Positions 45,057 through 53,221 are shown, counted from the stretch's first letter. The stretch: DNA of 64,000 nt from Collinsella tanakaei YIT 12063 (GCF_000225705.1 NZ_JH126468.1:1-64000), one strand, 5' to 3'. Made by a program: numbers and translations. Notes: generated by a model not told the origin, from the letters alone.

Positions 45057-45509
45057 TTACGCCGTAAGAATCTCGATAACCTCCGCAGGGGTCTGAGCGC
45101 CCTGCAGGGCCTCGACAAGGCTGTCCTTGCCGATCTTGCCGGCGAGCTCCGCCAGCAGGCGCATGTGGTTCTGGGCAAAGCCCTCGTCATCGGATACGCA
45201 GAACAGGAAGAACAGGTTCACGGGCTGCTCGTCGTAGCTCTCCCACTCAACGTAGTGCTCGGAGCGACCGACGGCGATGGTGATCTTCTTGACCGCGCTG
45301 CTCTTACCATGGGGAATGGCGATGTGATTGCCCGCTCCGGTAATGCCAGCAGCCTCACGGACATAGATATCCTTCACGAACTGATCGATATCGGTGATGT
45401 AGCCCGCGTCGAACAGATGCTGAGAGAGCTCGTGAAGAATCTCGTCCTTGGTGGTGCCTTTGAGGTCGAGGTCGATGATGTCCTCGCTCAGAATCTCGCG
45501 CAAATCCAT
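45057..45509 (-). CDS. PTS fructose/mannitol-family EIIA
   Basis: 150 residues. GNHIAIPHGKS carries the phosphorylated His. LRLLAEL and the DDEGFAQNHM segment fit the PTS_EIIA_2 fold. First gene of the 11-kb operon; its promoter must lie in 45510-45700 on the minus strand. Confidence 0.95.
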   Translation of the reverse strand: MDLREILSEDIIDLDLKGTTKDEILHELSQHLFDAGYITDIDQFVKDIYVREAAGITGAGNHIAIPHGKSSAVKKITIAVGRSEHYVEWESYDEQPVNLFFLFCVSDDEGFAQNHMRLLAELAGKIGKDSLVEALQGAQTPAEVIEILTA

Positions 45510-45870
45510 TGAACGCTCCTCTTCTGGATAGGGGATGGTAAGGCCCTTGTTCGTCTTGACGGCCCTATTTGTACAACACGCCGAGGAGGTAAAACGTTTT
45601 CGCTCGGCGAGCGTACTAGTTTCGTACGTAAACGGTATATTTGGTTCAATTTAAAGCCCGTAGGTGTTCTTCAACTTCCAAGCGTGTAGTATTGTTACTG
45701 CAGGTAGATGGCACTTTTTTATAAGTTCTTAATACCTGAGCGAAGGAATTTAGATGTTCTGTTTTCTTTCGTTATTAGCATTAATTTCGTAAGTGTCGAT
45801 ATTTTGTTCATATATTTCTTTCGGTTTCTTACGAAGTAGCAAAAAGCACGAAAAGGGAAAGGATTTTACG
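45510..45870. promoter_or_regulatory. Divergent promoter region between PTS operon and SDR
   Basis: 361 bases, A+T-rich (especially 45700-45850), no gene. Possible regulator sites are CGCTCGGCGAGCG (45600-45612, 6-1-6 palindrome) and CGTAC-n7-GTACG just after it (about 45612-45628). Divergent expression by the nearby DeoR regulator is an inference. Confidence 0.5.
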
Positions 45871-46665
45871 ATGGTTCAGTATGATCTCGACGGCAAAGTC
45901 GCGCTTGTCACCGGCGCATCGCACGGCATTGGATTCGCGATGGCCAAGGCTCTAGGGAAGGCGGGCGCCCGCGTCGCATTCTGCTGCAGAACAGAAGAAA
46001 GGCGCGATGCAGCCGTCGCCCAATACCGAGAGTGCGGCCTTGAGGTCGCAGGCTATGTTTGCGATGTAACAGATGAAGAGCAGGTCTCCAGCATGATCCG
46101 TGCCATCGAGAGCAACCTCGGAGGCGTAGACATCCTTGTCAACAATGCAGCGGTCATCAAGCGCGTCCCCATGCATGAAATGGATGCCGCGGATTTCCGC
46201 AAGATTATCGATACGGATCTCACATCCGCGTTCATCGTTTCCAAGGCGGTGCTCCCGCATATGATGGAACAGCGCTCGGGCAAGATCATTAACCTTTGTT
46301 CCATGATGAGCGAATTCGGTCGAGAGACCGTATCGGCGTACGCCTCCGCAAAGGGCGGAATCAAGATGCTGACGCGCAACATCGCATCCGAATATGGCCA
46401 GTACAACATCCAATGCAACGGCATAGGGCCGGGCTACATCGCAACCGCCCAAACCGCGCCGTTAATCGAGCGCCTTCCCGACGGCTCGAGAAACCCCTTC
46501 GACCAATTCATCATGTCCAAAACTCCAGCAGATCGCTGGGGCACTCCGGAGGATCTCATGGGCCCCACGCTCTTCCTCGCGAGCTCCGCATCCGACTTTG
46601 TAAACGGACACATCCTTTATGTTGACGGCGGCATCGTGGCGTACCTTGGTCGTCAGCCCAAATAA
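45871..46665 (+). CDS. SDR-family dehydrogenase, gluconate 5-dehydrogenase-like
   Basis: 264 residues. TGASHGIGFAMA cofactor loop, NNAA structural motif, Ser in NLCSMMSEFG, and YASAKGG (Tyr-x3-Lys). The SMMSE-type active-site region and GPGYIATAQT segment are typical of IdnO/KduD-type enzymes that oxidise or reduce C5 of sugar acids. Start at 45871 behind AAAGGGAAAGGA. It is divergent from the PTS operon and probably co-regulated; a C5-keto product would suit the IolC-like kinase. Confidence 0.9.
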   Translation: MVQYDLDGKVALVTGASHGIGFAMAKALGKAGARVAFCCRTEERRDAAVAQYRECGLEVAGYVCDVTDEEQVSSMIRAIESNLGGVDILVNNAAVIKRVPMHEMDAADFRKIIDTDLTSAFIVSKAVLPHMMEQRSGKIINLCSMMSEFGRETVSAYASAKGGIKMLTRNIASEYGQYNIQCNGIGPGYIATAQTAPLIERLPDGSRNPFDQFIMSKTPADRWGTPEDLMGPTLFLASSASDFVNGHILYVDGGIVAYLGRQPK

Positions 46666-46686
46666 CCCCGACCATCATCAACGCAA

Positions 46687-46724
46687 AACGGGGCCGCGAG
46701 ATCCACCCATCACGCAGCCCCGTT
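46687..46724. terminator. Bidirectional terminator between SDR and DeoR genes
   Basis: AACGGGGC (46687-46694) pairs with GCCCCGTT (46717-46724), with inner pairing; it lies between two convergent genes. Confidence 0.7.
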
Positions 46725-46752
46725 CCTTCGACTCGAATCGCTAGGCAAACGG

Positions 46753-47649
46753 CTACATTACCCTACCAACATGTCTGGTAGCCTGACGCCCTACTTCAAA
46801 TTCGCCGACCTCGTCCGCTGCTGTATCTGCAGTAAAGCCATCGGGCCTCGCTTCGATTAAGTGAGCGTGGGCCCCATTGTCTGCAATTGACCGAGCAATT
46901 ACACCTTCGGGGTCATAATCGGTGATAACGGTATCAAAGTCGCAAATAGTGGCAAATTGGATGAAGCTTGGCGGACGAACCTTTGATGCGTCCATGATCA
47001 TGAACCGCTCCCGAGCGCGGCGGAGCATCAAACGTTTCACATCAGCATTGCCGGTATATTCAGTGGTAAACCCATACTCCTCATGAAAGGAATCAGTCGC
47101 CACAAACGCTTTATCCAAATGTAGGCGGCCGAGAATCTCGTTGGTAATCGAACCGGTCATATAGCGATGGTTTTTACGAAGGGCGCCACCAAGCAGCATG
47201 ACATCCGCATGGGGAAGGTTAGAGTCGGCAAAGGTAGCAATTGACAAATCGCTAGTGACGATGGTGATGTTCCGCTTATCGTACAAAGTGTTTACGAACT
47301 CAAATGTCGTAGTTCCCGTATCGATAAGGAGGGAATCCCCGTTCGACACGAACTCGGCGGCTTTCTGGGCTACAGCCCTCTTCGCCTCAACATTGATATT
47401 CATTCGTTGGTCTGGATATGAGACGGTAATCGTACGAGAAATTGATACGGCACCTCCGTGGGTACGCCGCAGCTTTCCGCCCTTCTCAAGCTTATCCAGG
47501 TCATTGCGAGCCGTAACCTCGGACACGCCAAAACGTTCGCAAATATCCGTCACCTGAATAGATGAGCGTCGATTCACTTCCTCCACAATCATCGCCCGAC
47601 GCTCATCGATCGTCACGCGACGTCCATCGCTCGAAGTTGACTGCCACAT
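46753..47649 (-). CDS. DeoR-family transcriptional regulator
   Basis: About 298 residues. N-terminal helix-turn-helix DERRAMIVEEVNRRSSIQV, then FGVSEVTARNDLDKLEKGG and LRRTHGGAV, the DeoR hallmark. The C-terminal sensor has LIDTGTTTFEFV and VTSDLSIA, the sugar-phosphate-binding fold. Start 47649 has GGGG eight bases upstream; further in-frame ATGs at 47667 and 47697 are alternatives. The likely effector is a sugar phosphate of the PTS operon pathway. Confidence 0.9.
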   Translation of the reverse strand: MWQSTSSDGRRVTIDERRAMIVEEVNRRSSIQVTDICERFGVSEVTARNDLDKLEKGGKLRRTHGGAVSISRTITVSYPDQRMNINVEAKRAVAQKAAEFVSNGDSLLIDTGTTTFEFVNTLYDKRNITIVTSDLSIATFADSNLPHADVMLLGGALRKNHRYMTGSITNEILGRLHLDKAFVATDSFHEEYGFTTEYTGNADVKRLMLRRARERFMIMDASKVRPPSFIQFATICDFDTVITDYDPEGVIARSIADNGAHAHLIEARPDGFTADTAADEVGEFEVGRQATRHVGRVM

Positions 47650-47698
47650 ATCCTTAGCCCCGCACATCTCCCATACGCTCAGATTTCGAGAACCCATG

Positions 47699-47713
47699 AC
47701 GTATCTGATACGT
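47699..47713. promoter_or_regulatory. Palindrome at the DeoR promoter
   Basis: ACGTATC-T-GATACGT is a perfect 7-1-7 palindrome about 50 bases before the chosen DeoR start; likely an autoregulatory operator. Confidence 0.55.
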
Positions 47714-47809
47714 TCGCCCCCACAGTATAACGAGGAAGGCAAAAAGAAGTCCTTCGCTATCGGCGAACGAAGACAAGTCGGAACGTGGACGCCCCATTAG
47801 CGAGTAACC

Positions 47810-48304
47810 CTATTCCAGCGTATCGAGATACTTCAATGCGTCTTCTACGGAAAGCGCGCTTACGGGGGCATGGCGAAGCAAACCCTCATCATTTGTTACA
47901 AGCAACGTCGCTCCCAGCCGAATAGATGCAGCAATAATCAAATTGTCCTCGTAGTCTGGATGCAAACGCTTCTGTTTTTCGGCAATCCAGACATCTCTTC
48001 CATCGCATCCAACCGCAGTCGCAATCTCCGACATGTTGCGAACACAGCCCCATGCCATCTCGCAAGCTACGGCTGCCAAATCCTCAGATGAGCGCTCTTG
48101 ATTAACGGCGCGGAGCACCCCTTTGTACGCCCTTCCAATAAGATAAAACACATCTTTGCTGCTAGGAACGGTATACACCAGCTCGGCTCCATGCTCAAGT
48201 GCATTATTAATCAGCTTGAACGCCGCCTTTGAGCCGCTTCGGCTCGCGTCATAATAATCCATCCAGACATTAGTATCTATTAGAAGAGAGATCTGATGAG
48301 ACAT
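47810..48304 (-). CDS. PIN-domain toxin (VapC-like)
   Basis: 164 residues. LLIDTNVWMDYYD gives the first catalytic Asp; DYEDNLIIAASIRLGATLLVTND carries the later acidic residues, the PIN nuclease signature. It is two bases downstream of the antitoxin gene. Predicted to be a ribonuclease neutralised by its partner. Confidence 0.88.
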   Translation of the reverse strand: MSHQISLLIDTNVWMDYYDASRSGSKAAFKLINNALEHGAELVYTVPSSKDVFYLIGRAYKGVLRAVNQERSSEDLAAVACEMAWGCVRNMSEIATAVGCDGRDVWIAEKQKRLHPDYEDNLIIAASIRLGATLLVTNDEGLLRHAPVSALSVEDALKYLDTLE

Positions 48305-48306
48305 GG

Positions 48307-48711
48307 TTACACCATCGCTTTAAAGAACAAAGCGCCGTCACCATACTTCTCTTGATAAGCTAGCTCTTTGAGATCATCAAATGATAGCTCTGGAACAGAA
48401 GAGTCGATGGGATTCAACCCGGAGGCGCGTATAACATCCTCCATGATATGAGGACCTTGCGCCGCCAGCTTCAGCTTCCTTGCCTTTTCCTTATCATGAG
48501 CAGCCACGGAGATTTCCTCCTCGTGAGGGAACAAAACAGCGCGCAGCCGCTCGGGCTCGTCCTTATGATTTGCCGCAAGTTCCCACAAAGCCCTAACCGC
48601 CTGCGAAGGTGACAACCCTATGCTAGTGAATACAGCATCACCCGCTCGCTTTAAATCAGAATCAATTCTTACATTAAGCTGCGAAGATGCCATCACCTTA
48701 GCCGTCGCCAT
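48307..48711 (-). CDS. RelB/DinJ-type antitoxin
   Basis: 134 residues. SQLNVRIDSDLKRAGDAVF then GLSPSQAVRALW is the ribbon-helix-helix of RelB/DinJ antitoxins. The charged C-terminal half should wrap the toxin. Start at 48711 has GAGGAGG upstream. RelB-type antitoxin with a PIN toxin is a mixed pairing compared with the usual RelE/YafQ partners. Confidence 0.85.
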   Translation of the reverse strand: MATAKVMASSQLNVRIDSDLKRAGDAVFTSIGLSPSQAVRALWELAANHKDEPERLRAVLFPHEEEISVAAHDKEKARKLKLAAQGPHIMEDVIRASGLNPIDSSVPELSFDDLKELAYQEKYGDGALFFKAMV

Positions 48712-48727
48712 TGCAATCCTCCTCACT

Positions 48728-48775
48728 TCATAGCTAGCTTGCTATAATAAGTGTATAGCATGCATAGCAAATATA
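48728..48775. promoter_or_regulatory. Operator/promoter of the PIN-antitoxin pair
   Basis: The stretch repeats the GCTAT/ATAGC element four times (for example CATAGCTAGC, TTGCTATA, GTATAGCATGC, GCATAGCAAA) around an A+T-rich TATAATAAG. Repeated short half-sites before a toxin-antitoxin operon point to autoregulation. Confidence 0.55.
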
Positions 48776-48793
48776 ATCAAGGTGAGGCTTCTA

Positions 48794-49546
48794 TTACCCC
48801 AGCAGGTTAAGGACGCGGCGCTTGTGGTCGAGGAAAGCGGGCGTGAGCGAGAACGAGGCGCGCTGCGAGCGCTCGCATGCCACGGGCTCGCAGCCTACGA
48901 TATGAGCGGGCTCGCCGCGCTGCGGGGCCCCGCGCATGACGTAGATGATGTCCGCGAGCTTGACTGCCTCGTCTATGTCATGGGTCACCACCAGCGCCGT
49001 GGTGCCGCAGGTATCGACCACGTTGAGAAACCACTCGTGCATGTCCGCCTTGGTGAACGCATCGAGCGCGGAGAAGGGCTCGTCCAAGAGCATGAACTCG
49101 CGCGAGAACAAGTAGCTGCGGAGCAGCGCGGCGCGCTGGCGCATGCCGCCGGAAAGCTCGGCGGGCCAGCGATCCTGGGTGCCCTCCAGGCCAAATAGAC
49201 CAAGCAGCTCGCGCGCTTTATCGCGGGCAGAATCACGCGGCTCGCCTTTGAGCACCAAGGGAAGCGAGACGTTGTCCAGAATCGTTTTATGGGGCAGCAG
49301 CAGATCTTTTTGCAGCATGTAAGCAAGACGCCCGGACTGCCCAGTGATGTCATGCCCGTCCAGAAGCACGCGACCGGCCCAGGGGCGGGAGAGACCTGCG
49401 ATTGCATGGAACAGCGTGGTCTTGCCGCAACCGGACGGCCCCAGCAGGCAGGCAACCTGGCCGGATTCCACATGCAAGTTGATGGCGTCCAAAACCTTGA
49501 TGTCACCAAAGCCCTGGGAAACGTCCTCGATATCCAGACTCGCCAT
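48794..49546 (-). CDS. ABC transporter ATPase for thiamine precursor
   Basis: 250 residues. Walker A GPSGCGKTTL, signature LSGGMRQRAAL, Walker B FMLLDEPFSALD, switch His in VVTHDIDEA. Belongs to the nitrate/taurine/pyrimidine-precursor (ThiZ) group. Last gene of the thiamine transporter unit behind a hairpin that may attenuate transcription. Confidence 0.92.
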   Translation of the reverse strand: MASLDIEDVSQGFGDIKVLDAINLHVESGQVACLLGPSGCGKTTLFHAIAGLSRPWAGRVLLDGHDITGQSGRLAYMLQKDLLLPHKTILDNVSLPLVLKGEPRDSARDKARELLGLFGLEGTQDRWPAELSGGMRQRAALLRSYLFSREFMLLDEPFSALDAFTKADMHEWFLNVVDTCGTTALVVTHDIDEAVKLADIIYVMRGAPQRGEPAHIVGCEPVACERSQRASFSLTPAFLDHKRRVLNLLG

Positions 49547-49583
49547 GCGTTACTCCCCCGCCCCTTCTCGTCCAAAATAATAG

Positions 49584-49609
49584 GTGCCGTCTGAGAAAAA
49601 CGACGGCAC
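49584..49609 (-). terminator. Hairpin between substrate-binding gene and ATPase gene
   Basis: GTGCCGTC pairs perfectly with GACGGCAC; on the minus strand CTATTATTTTGG follows. It is inside the operon, so partial termination would lower ATPase expression. Confidence 0.6.
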
Positions 49610-49722
49610 CCGATAACCGCCAGCCACGGACTGCCGACGACGCACCACGTGCCGCAGGCATCGCGTGCCGCACGCCCCGCTTGTCGCGGGCGCCGATCAC
49701 CGCGGGCGAGCCGCAATAGGCG

Positions 49723-50796
49723 CTAAGCGCTGATAAAGTCCATGGTCATGCCAGCGCCCGGCTCGATTGCGGGCGCAAAACCCTGGTCAGAGACCCAGGA
49801 GAAGAAATCGTCCCAGCGCTGCTGGTCCATCTGGCCCCACATGGAAGCGTCTGCCTGATACTGATCCGCCAGGTAATTCTGCGATGCGTGGACCAGCTCG
49901 CTCTCAAGCTCGGGAGCAGCCTTGAGCAGGATCTCGGCGGCGCCGTCAGGGTCCTTGATGCAGTCCTCGTAGCCGGCGCGCGTGGCATCCATAAACGCCT
50001 TAACCGTGTCGGGGTCGCTCTTTATGAGATCGTTGTTGGCGATGATGACCGGCGTGTAGAAATCGAAGACGGGGTCGATGTCTGCGAACGCGAAGTAGTT
50101 GGTGTCCAGGCCCGCGAGCTTGCACTTCTCGCCCGCCCACGCCCAGTAGATCCAGATGCTGTCGACCTGGTTGGTGGAAAGCGCGGTCACCTCGTCGGTC
50201 ACGGTCGAGGGGACCATCTGCACGCGGCTATAGTCGCCTCCGTCCGCCTCGACGCAGCGCTGGATGACGCCCTGCTCGATAGGCATCTCCCAGGTGGCGT
50301 AGGTATGGTCCATCATCTTGGCAGGGCCGGTGATACCCTTGTCCTTCATGCTGATGATGCCCGAGGTGTTGTGTTGGATGATAGCGGCGATCGCGGTGAC
50401 CGGCATGGCGGCGTCGCCGGACACGTAGGAGGCCATAGTGTCCTGGAAGCTCACGCCAAACTGCGCGTCGCCGGCCGCCACCAGCGGATCCGCACCGTTT
50501 TCCGGCGCCTGAAGGATCTCGACCTCAAGCCCGGCATCCTTGTAGTACCCCTTCTCTTGGGCGACGTACAGGCCGGTATGGTTGGTATTGGGCGTCCAGT
50601 CCAACGCGAAGGTCACCTTGGTGAGGCCGCCTTGGGTTTTGCCAGAACCCGCGGAACCCGCCGGAGCGCTAGCGTTGCCACCCGCGCAACCCGTCAGGGC
50701 CGCAGCGCCGGCGAGGCCCAGCCCCGCCAGGCCCGTGCGCACAAGGCCGCGACGGCTGATGGTGGCCTGCATATTGAACATGTTGTTGGAACGCAT
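49723..50796 (-). CDS. NMT1/THI5-like substrate-binding lipoprotein for pyrimidine precursor
   Basis: 357 residues. Tat-type signal with SRRGLVRTG, hydrophobic core and lipobox ALTGC. The mature domain begins TFALDWTPNTNHTGLYVA, the hallmark of NMT1/ThiY proteins that bind 4-amino-5-hydroxymethyl-2-methylpyrimidine or formylaminopyrimidine. It lies in the TPP-riboswitch operon, supporting a role in thiamine precursor uptake. Confidence 0.93.
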   Translation of the reverse strand: MRSNNMFNMQATISRRGLVRTGLAGLGLAGAAALTGCAGGNASAPAGSAGSGKTQGGLTKVTFALDWTPNTNHTGLYVAQEKGYYKDAGLEVEILQAPENGADPLVAAGDAQFGVSFQDTMASYVSGDAAMPVTAIAAIIQHNTSGIISMKDKGITGPAKMMDHTYATWEMPIEQGVIQRCVEADGGDYSRVQMVPSTVTDEVTALSTNQVDSIWIYWAWAGEKCKLAGLDTNYFAFADIDPVFDFYTPVIIANNDLIKSDPDTVKAFMDATRAGYEDCIKDPDGAAEILLKAAPELESELVHASQNYLADQYQADASMWGQMDQQRWDDFFSWVSDQGFAPAIEPGAGMTMDFISA

Positions 50797-50804
50797 GATG
50801 AATC

Positions 50805-51620
50805 CTATTCTCCCTGGTTACCCTTGACGCGCTCCCAGGGCATTGCGATGCGGCGGACGGCCTCGACGGCCCACATGAGCACCAAGCTCAAGGCCGAGAT
50901 GAGGAAGATCACCGCGAACATCTTGTCGAACGAATACGCCTTGCGGACGCGTGTCATGTACACGCCAAGGCCGGAAAAACCTCCCAGCCATTCGGCAATG
51001 ACCGCGCCCACGATGGCATAGGCGGCGGAGATCTTGAGACCACTGAAGAACTGCGGCAGGGCAGCCGGGATCTTTACATGGCGCATGATCTGCCAGCGCG
51101 ACGCCCCCATGGAGCGCATAAGGTCTATCTCGTCCGGATCAACCGATTTGAATCCGCCCAGAAGCCCCACCGTGATGGGAAAGAATGTGGCCACCACAAT
51201 GAGCACCACCTTGGGCAGCATGCCGTAGCCAAACCACAGCACCAGCAGCGGAGCGATGGCGACCGTAGGGATGGTCTGCGTAAGCACCACCAAGGGGTAG
51301 AACGCACGGTAGAGCAACTCGAAGCGATCCATGGCGACCGCCGCCGCGGCGCCCAGCGCAATACCCGCAGCAAGACCGATACCCGCCTCCGCCAACGTGG
51401 TCACGGCATGGCCCGCCAGTAAGGGCCAATCCCCCGCCAGCGCGCGCAACACGGCAACGGGGCTGGGCAGCAGATAGGGAGGCATGATACCGGCCGAGCA
51501 CACTGCCTGCCAGGCGGCCAGCAAAGCGACCAACGTCACGGGCGCGGCGGCAGATAGCCAGCGGCCACGCGAAGCAGGATCCCTGCGGGTTGATTCGGCT
51601 GTCTTGGACGAGCGCGACAT
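50805..51620 (-). CDS. ABC permease for thiamine precursor
   Basis: 271 residues, six helices. The EAA-type loop is ASRWQIMRHVKIPAALPQFFSGLKI. N-terminal segment PPYLLPSPVAVLRAL is typical of the ThiX/SsuC/TauC group. Start at 51620 is chosen because the upstream frame overlaps the preceding gene; the ATG sits two bases after that gene's stop. Confidence 0.9.
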   Translation of the reverse strand: MSRSSKTAESTRRDPASRGRWLSAAAPVTLVALLAAWQAVCSAGIMPPYLLPSPVAVLRALAGDWPLLAGHAVTTLAEAGIGLAAGIALGAAAAVAMDRFELLYRAFYPLVVLTQTIPTVAIAPLLVLWFGYGMLPKVVLIVVATFFPITVGLLGGFKSVDPDEIDLMRSMGASRWQIMRHVKIPAALPQFFSGLKISAAYAIVGAVIAEWLGGFSGLGVYMTRVRKAYSFDKMFAVIFLISALSLVLMWAVEAVRRIAMPWERVKGNQGE

Positions 51621-51621
51621 G

Positions 51622-51930
51622 TTATTTCTCGTCCAAATGATACTTGGTGATCTTTTCCTCAGTGGTGAGGACGCCCTTCTCGGGGGCAAAGAAGATCTTG
51701 ACATAGGTCGCTACTTCGGGCGCTCCGGCTGCGACCACAATGCGATTGACCTCGGCTACCACCTTCATGCAATGGTCGTACTCGCCCTGGATAGTGGTCT
51801 CGAACGGACCCACGTAGGCATCTGGGAACTCCGACTGGATGTAGGCGATCGCCTCATCGACGATGCGGACGACCTCTTCGGTGCTCTCCACGAATTGGGG
51901 CAGTACCTGAATGGCAACGCTTGCCTCCAC
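51622..51930 (-). CDS. Thiamine-binding (MTH1187/YkoF-type) protein
   Basis: 102 residues of the small ferredoxin-like fold: VAIQVLPQ at the start, IVDEAIAYIQ, GPFETTIQGEYD and YVKIFFAP. Family members bind thiamine or hydroxymethylpyrimidine. The GTG at 51930 is preferred because GGGAGGAG lies just upstream. It is the first gene behind the TPP riboswitch terminator. Confidence 0.87.
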   Translation of the reverse strand: MEASVAIQVLPQFVESTEEVVRIVDEAIAYIQSEFPDAYVGPFETTIQGEYDHCMKVVAEVNRIVVAAGAPEVATYVKIFFAPEKGVLTTEEKITKYHLDEK

Positions 51931-51956
51931 TGCTCCTCCCTTCCGGGCCAAGAAAA

Positions 51957-51980
51957 GGCCCCTCGTTTTCCGTAGGGGCC
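51957..51980 (-). terminator. Terminator of the TPP riboswitch expression platform
   Basis: GGCCCCT pairs with AGGGGCC, and on the minus strand TTTTCTTGG follows. It lies between the aptamer and the first gene, so TPP binding should stop transcription. Confidence 0.85.
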
Positions 51981-52005
51981 TTGCAGTTGCAAAAGCAAGG
52001 CTGTT

Positions 52006-52096
52006 GGTTCCCTACGCCGGCATTATCCGGATCAGGTTGCGGGTCGAGCATCGCGGGCATGCTCCTCTCAGCCGGGCCATCGTCCCAGCTCCCCAT
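52006..52096 (-). promoter_or_regulatory. TPP riboswitch (THI element)
   Basis: Read on the minus strand, the THI-box consensus pieces are in order: GGCTGAGAGGAGCATG, then CGACCCGCAACCTGATCC, then GGATAATGCCGGCGTAGGGA. The CUGAGA and ACCUGAUC/GGAUAAUGC/GCGUAGGGAA cores are intact. It controls the downstream binding protein and ABC transporter genes. Confidence 0.96.
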
Positions 52097-52110
52097 GTAC
52101 GCGGTCGAGT

Positions 52111-52587
52111 ATAGCACTCGCACCGCCGCTCGCATTGCGCAAAAGGCCGTAGAAGCAACGTCGACACCGCGCCCCAGAAAGATGGCATGAGGCGGTGGTA
52201 GGCCAAGCATCTTAGCGCGTGCATGCGCCGTAAAGTTTTCGCAGGATTTCTTACTGCTCTATTCACGTTTTATGCAATCAATGCAAATTAGCCAAGTCGT
52301 CTCGAATCGGTATGGTCACTGAGTGCCACGAGGCGGGTACGGACTCGCCTAAATAAACTCGGTACGCACAAGCGAACCCTCCGCAAAGCCGTGACAGAGC
52401 CACTACCGGATAAAAGGGCCGCTCAACAGATGTAACTTATCCAACGGTTCTAATGGCTCTGTCGCCATTCACAAAAAGCACGAATCGGAAACGCACGCCG
52501 CGCGTCGACGCAGACCCCGCTTAACCGCTATGCATAGAGAAAAAATCCCGCCTGAAACGTTTCAATTGCCATCCCAATCAGCCACGG
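52111..52587. other. Gene-free stretch with one strong hairpin
   Basis: No coding frame with a ribosome binding site. It holds the hairpin at 52393-52463 described separately. The part next to 52100 must carry the riboswitch promoter on the minus strand. Confidence 0.6.
52391..52465. other. Strong hairpin, candidate structured RNA or IS end remnants
   Basis: GACAGAGCCA (52393-52402) pairs perfectly with TGGCTCTGTC (52454-52463); the two flanking positions also pair. Inside, GGATAA (52408-52413) pairs with TTATCC (52437-52442). No T-run follows and no gene adjoins closely. Confidence 0.5.
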
Positions 52588-52692
52588 TTAAAACCAGTGA
52601 ATCAACCCGCGATAAATGGCCGTTCCCACGCCAAGAGCAACCGCCGTGAGAACGCAGAGAAGAAGCAGGTAGAGCGTAATCGCAGTAGTCAT
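52588..52692 (-). CDS. 34-residue single-helix membrane peptide
   Basis: An ATG at 52692 follows GGGAGGTTGCG, a good ribosome binding site. The 34 codons give a short polar start, a hydrophobic helix (LYLLLLCVLTAVALGVGTA) and an aromatic/basic end (YRGLIHWF). Codons are normal for the window. No neighbouring gene on this strand is coupled to it. It resembles in style the small regulatory subunits of transporters, but I do not recognise a family. Confidence 0.55.
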   Translation of the reverse strand: MTTAITLYLLLLCVLTAVALGVGTAIYRGLIHWF

Positions 52693-52769
52693 CGCAACCT
52701 CCCGCCTACGGGCCCGGCACCCACCGAGCTTTGCCACCATCTTTAGAATGGCACTCGAACCACGAGCTC

Positions 52770-53126
52770 ATGAACAGCTCTTCTCGTCCGGAGCTTGTCG
52801 ATGCCCAGACCCAAGAGGTCGTCTCATCCATCGACAGCGCCACCGAACTCGCGAAGCTTGGCGACTCCATCGCCGGGCTGGATGCTGCATCCTGGAAGCT
52901 CGTCTCGTCGGCGCCAGATGACTGCGTGGCGGACCGCTCGCTGCGCTTCTACACCAACCCCACCGAGACCTTGCTTGGATCCAGCAGCGACCAAGACACC
53001 GAATCGCTCGACATCACGCTATACGGCGATACCGACTACATCACCATGTACATCCCCGCCATGGATCTTACGCTCGACTTTGAGCTGCCGCAGCAAGACA
53101 TCGATACCCTGGGGTCCCTCTTGTAG
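52770..53126 (+). CDS. Hypothetical protein, possibly a remnant
   Basis: 118 residues from ATG 52770 (an upstream in-frame ATG at 52731 exists). No signal peptide or membrane helix. The C-terminal half has beta-strand character (LDITLYGDTDYITMYIPAMDL). Codon use fits the window. The start signals are poor, so this may be the 3' end of a larger gene. A terminator follows at 53189. Confidence 0.5.
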   Translation: MNSSSRPELVDAQTQEVVSSIDSATELAKLGDSIAGLDAASWKLVSSAPDDCVADRSLRFYTNPTETLLGSSSDQDTESLDITLYGDTDYITMYIPAMDLTLDFELPQQDIDTLGSLL

Positions 53127-53188
53127 TAAATCGCCGCGCATTCGGCGGGCGCCAAGCAACTCGGCACCGCATCAACTAAAACCAGCAG

Positions 53189-53221
53189 AGCGGACCCCGC
53201 GCAAAGCGAGGCCCGCTTTTT
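53189..53221 (+). terminator. Intrinsic terminator after the hypothetical gene
   Basis: AGCGGACCCCGC pairs imperfectly with GCGAGGCCCGCT and is followed by TTTT. Confidence 0.55.
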
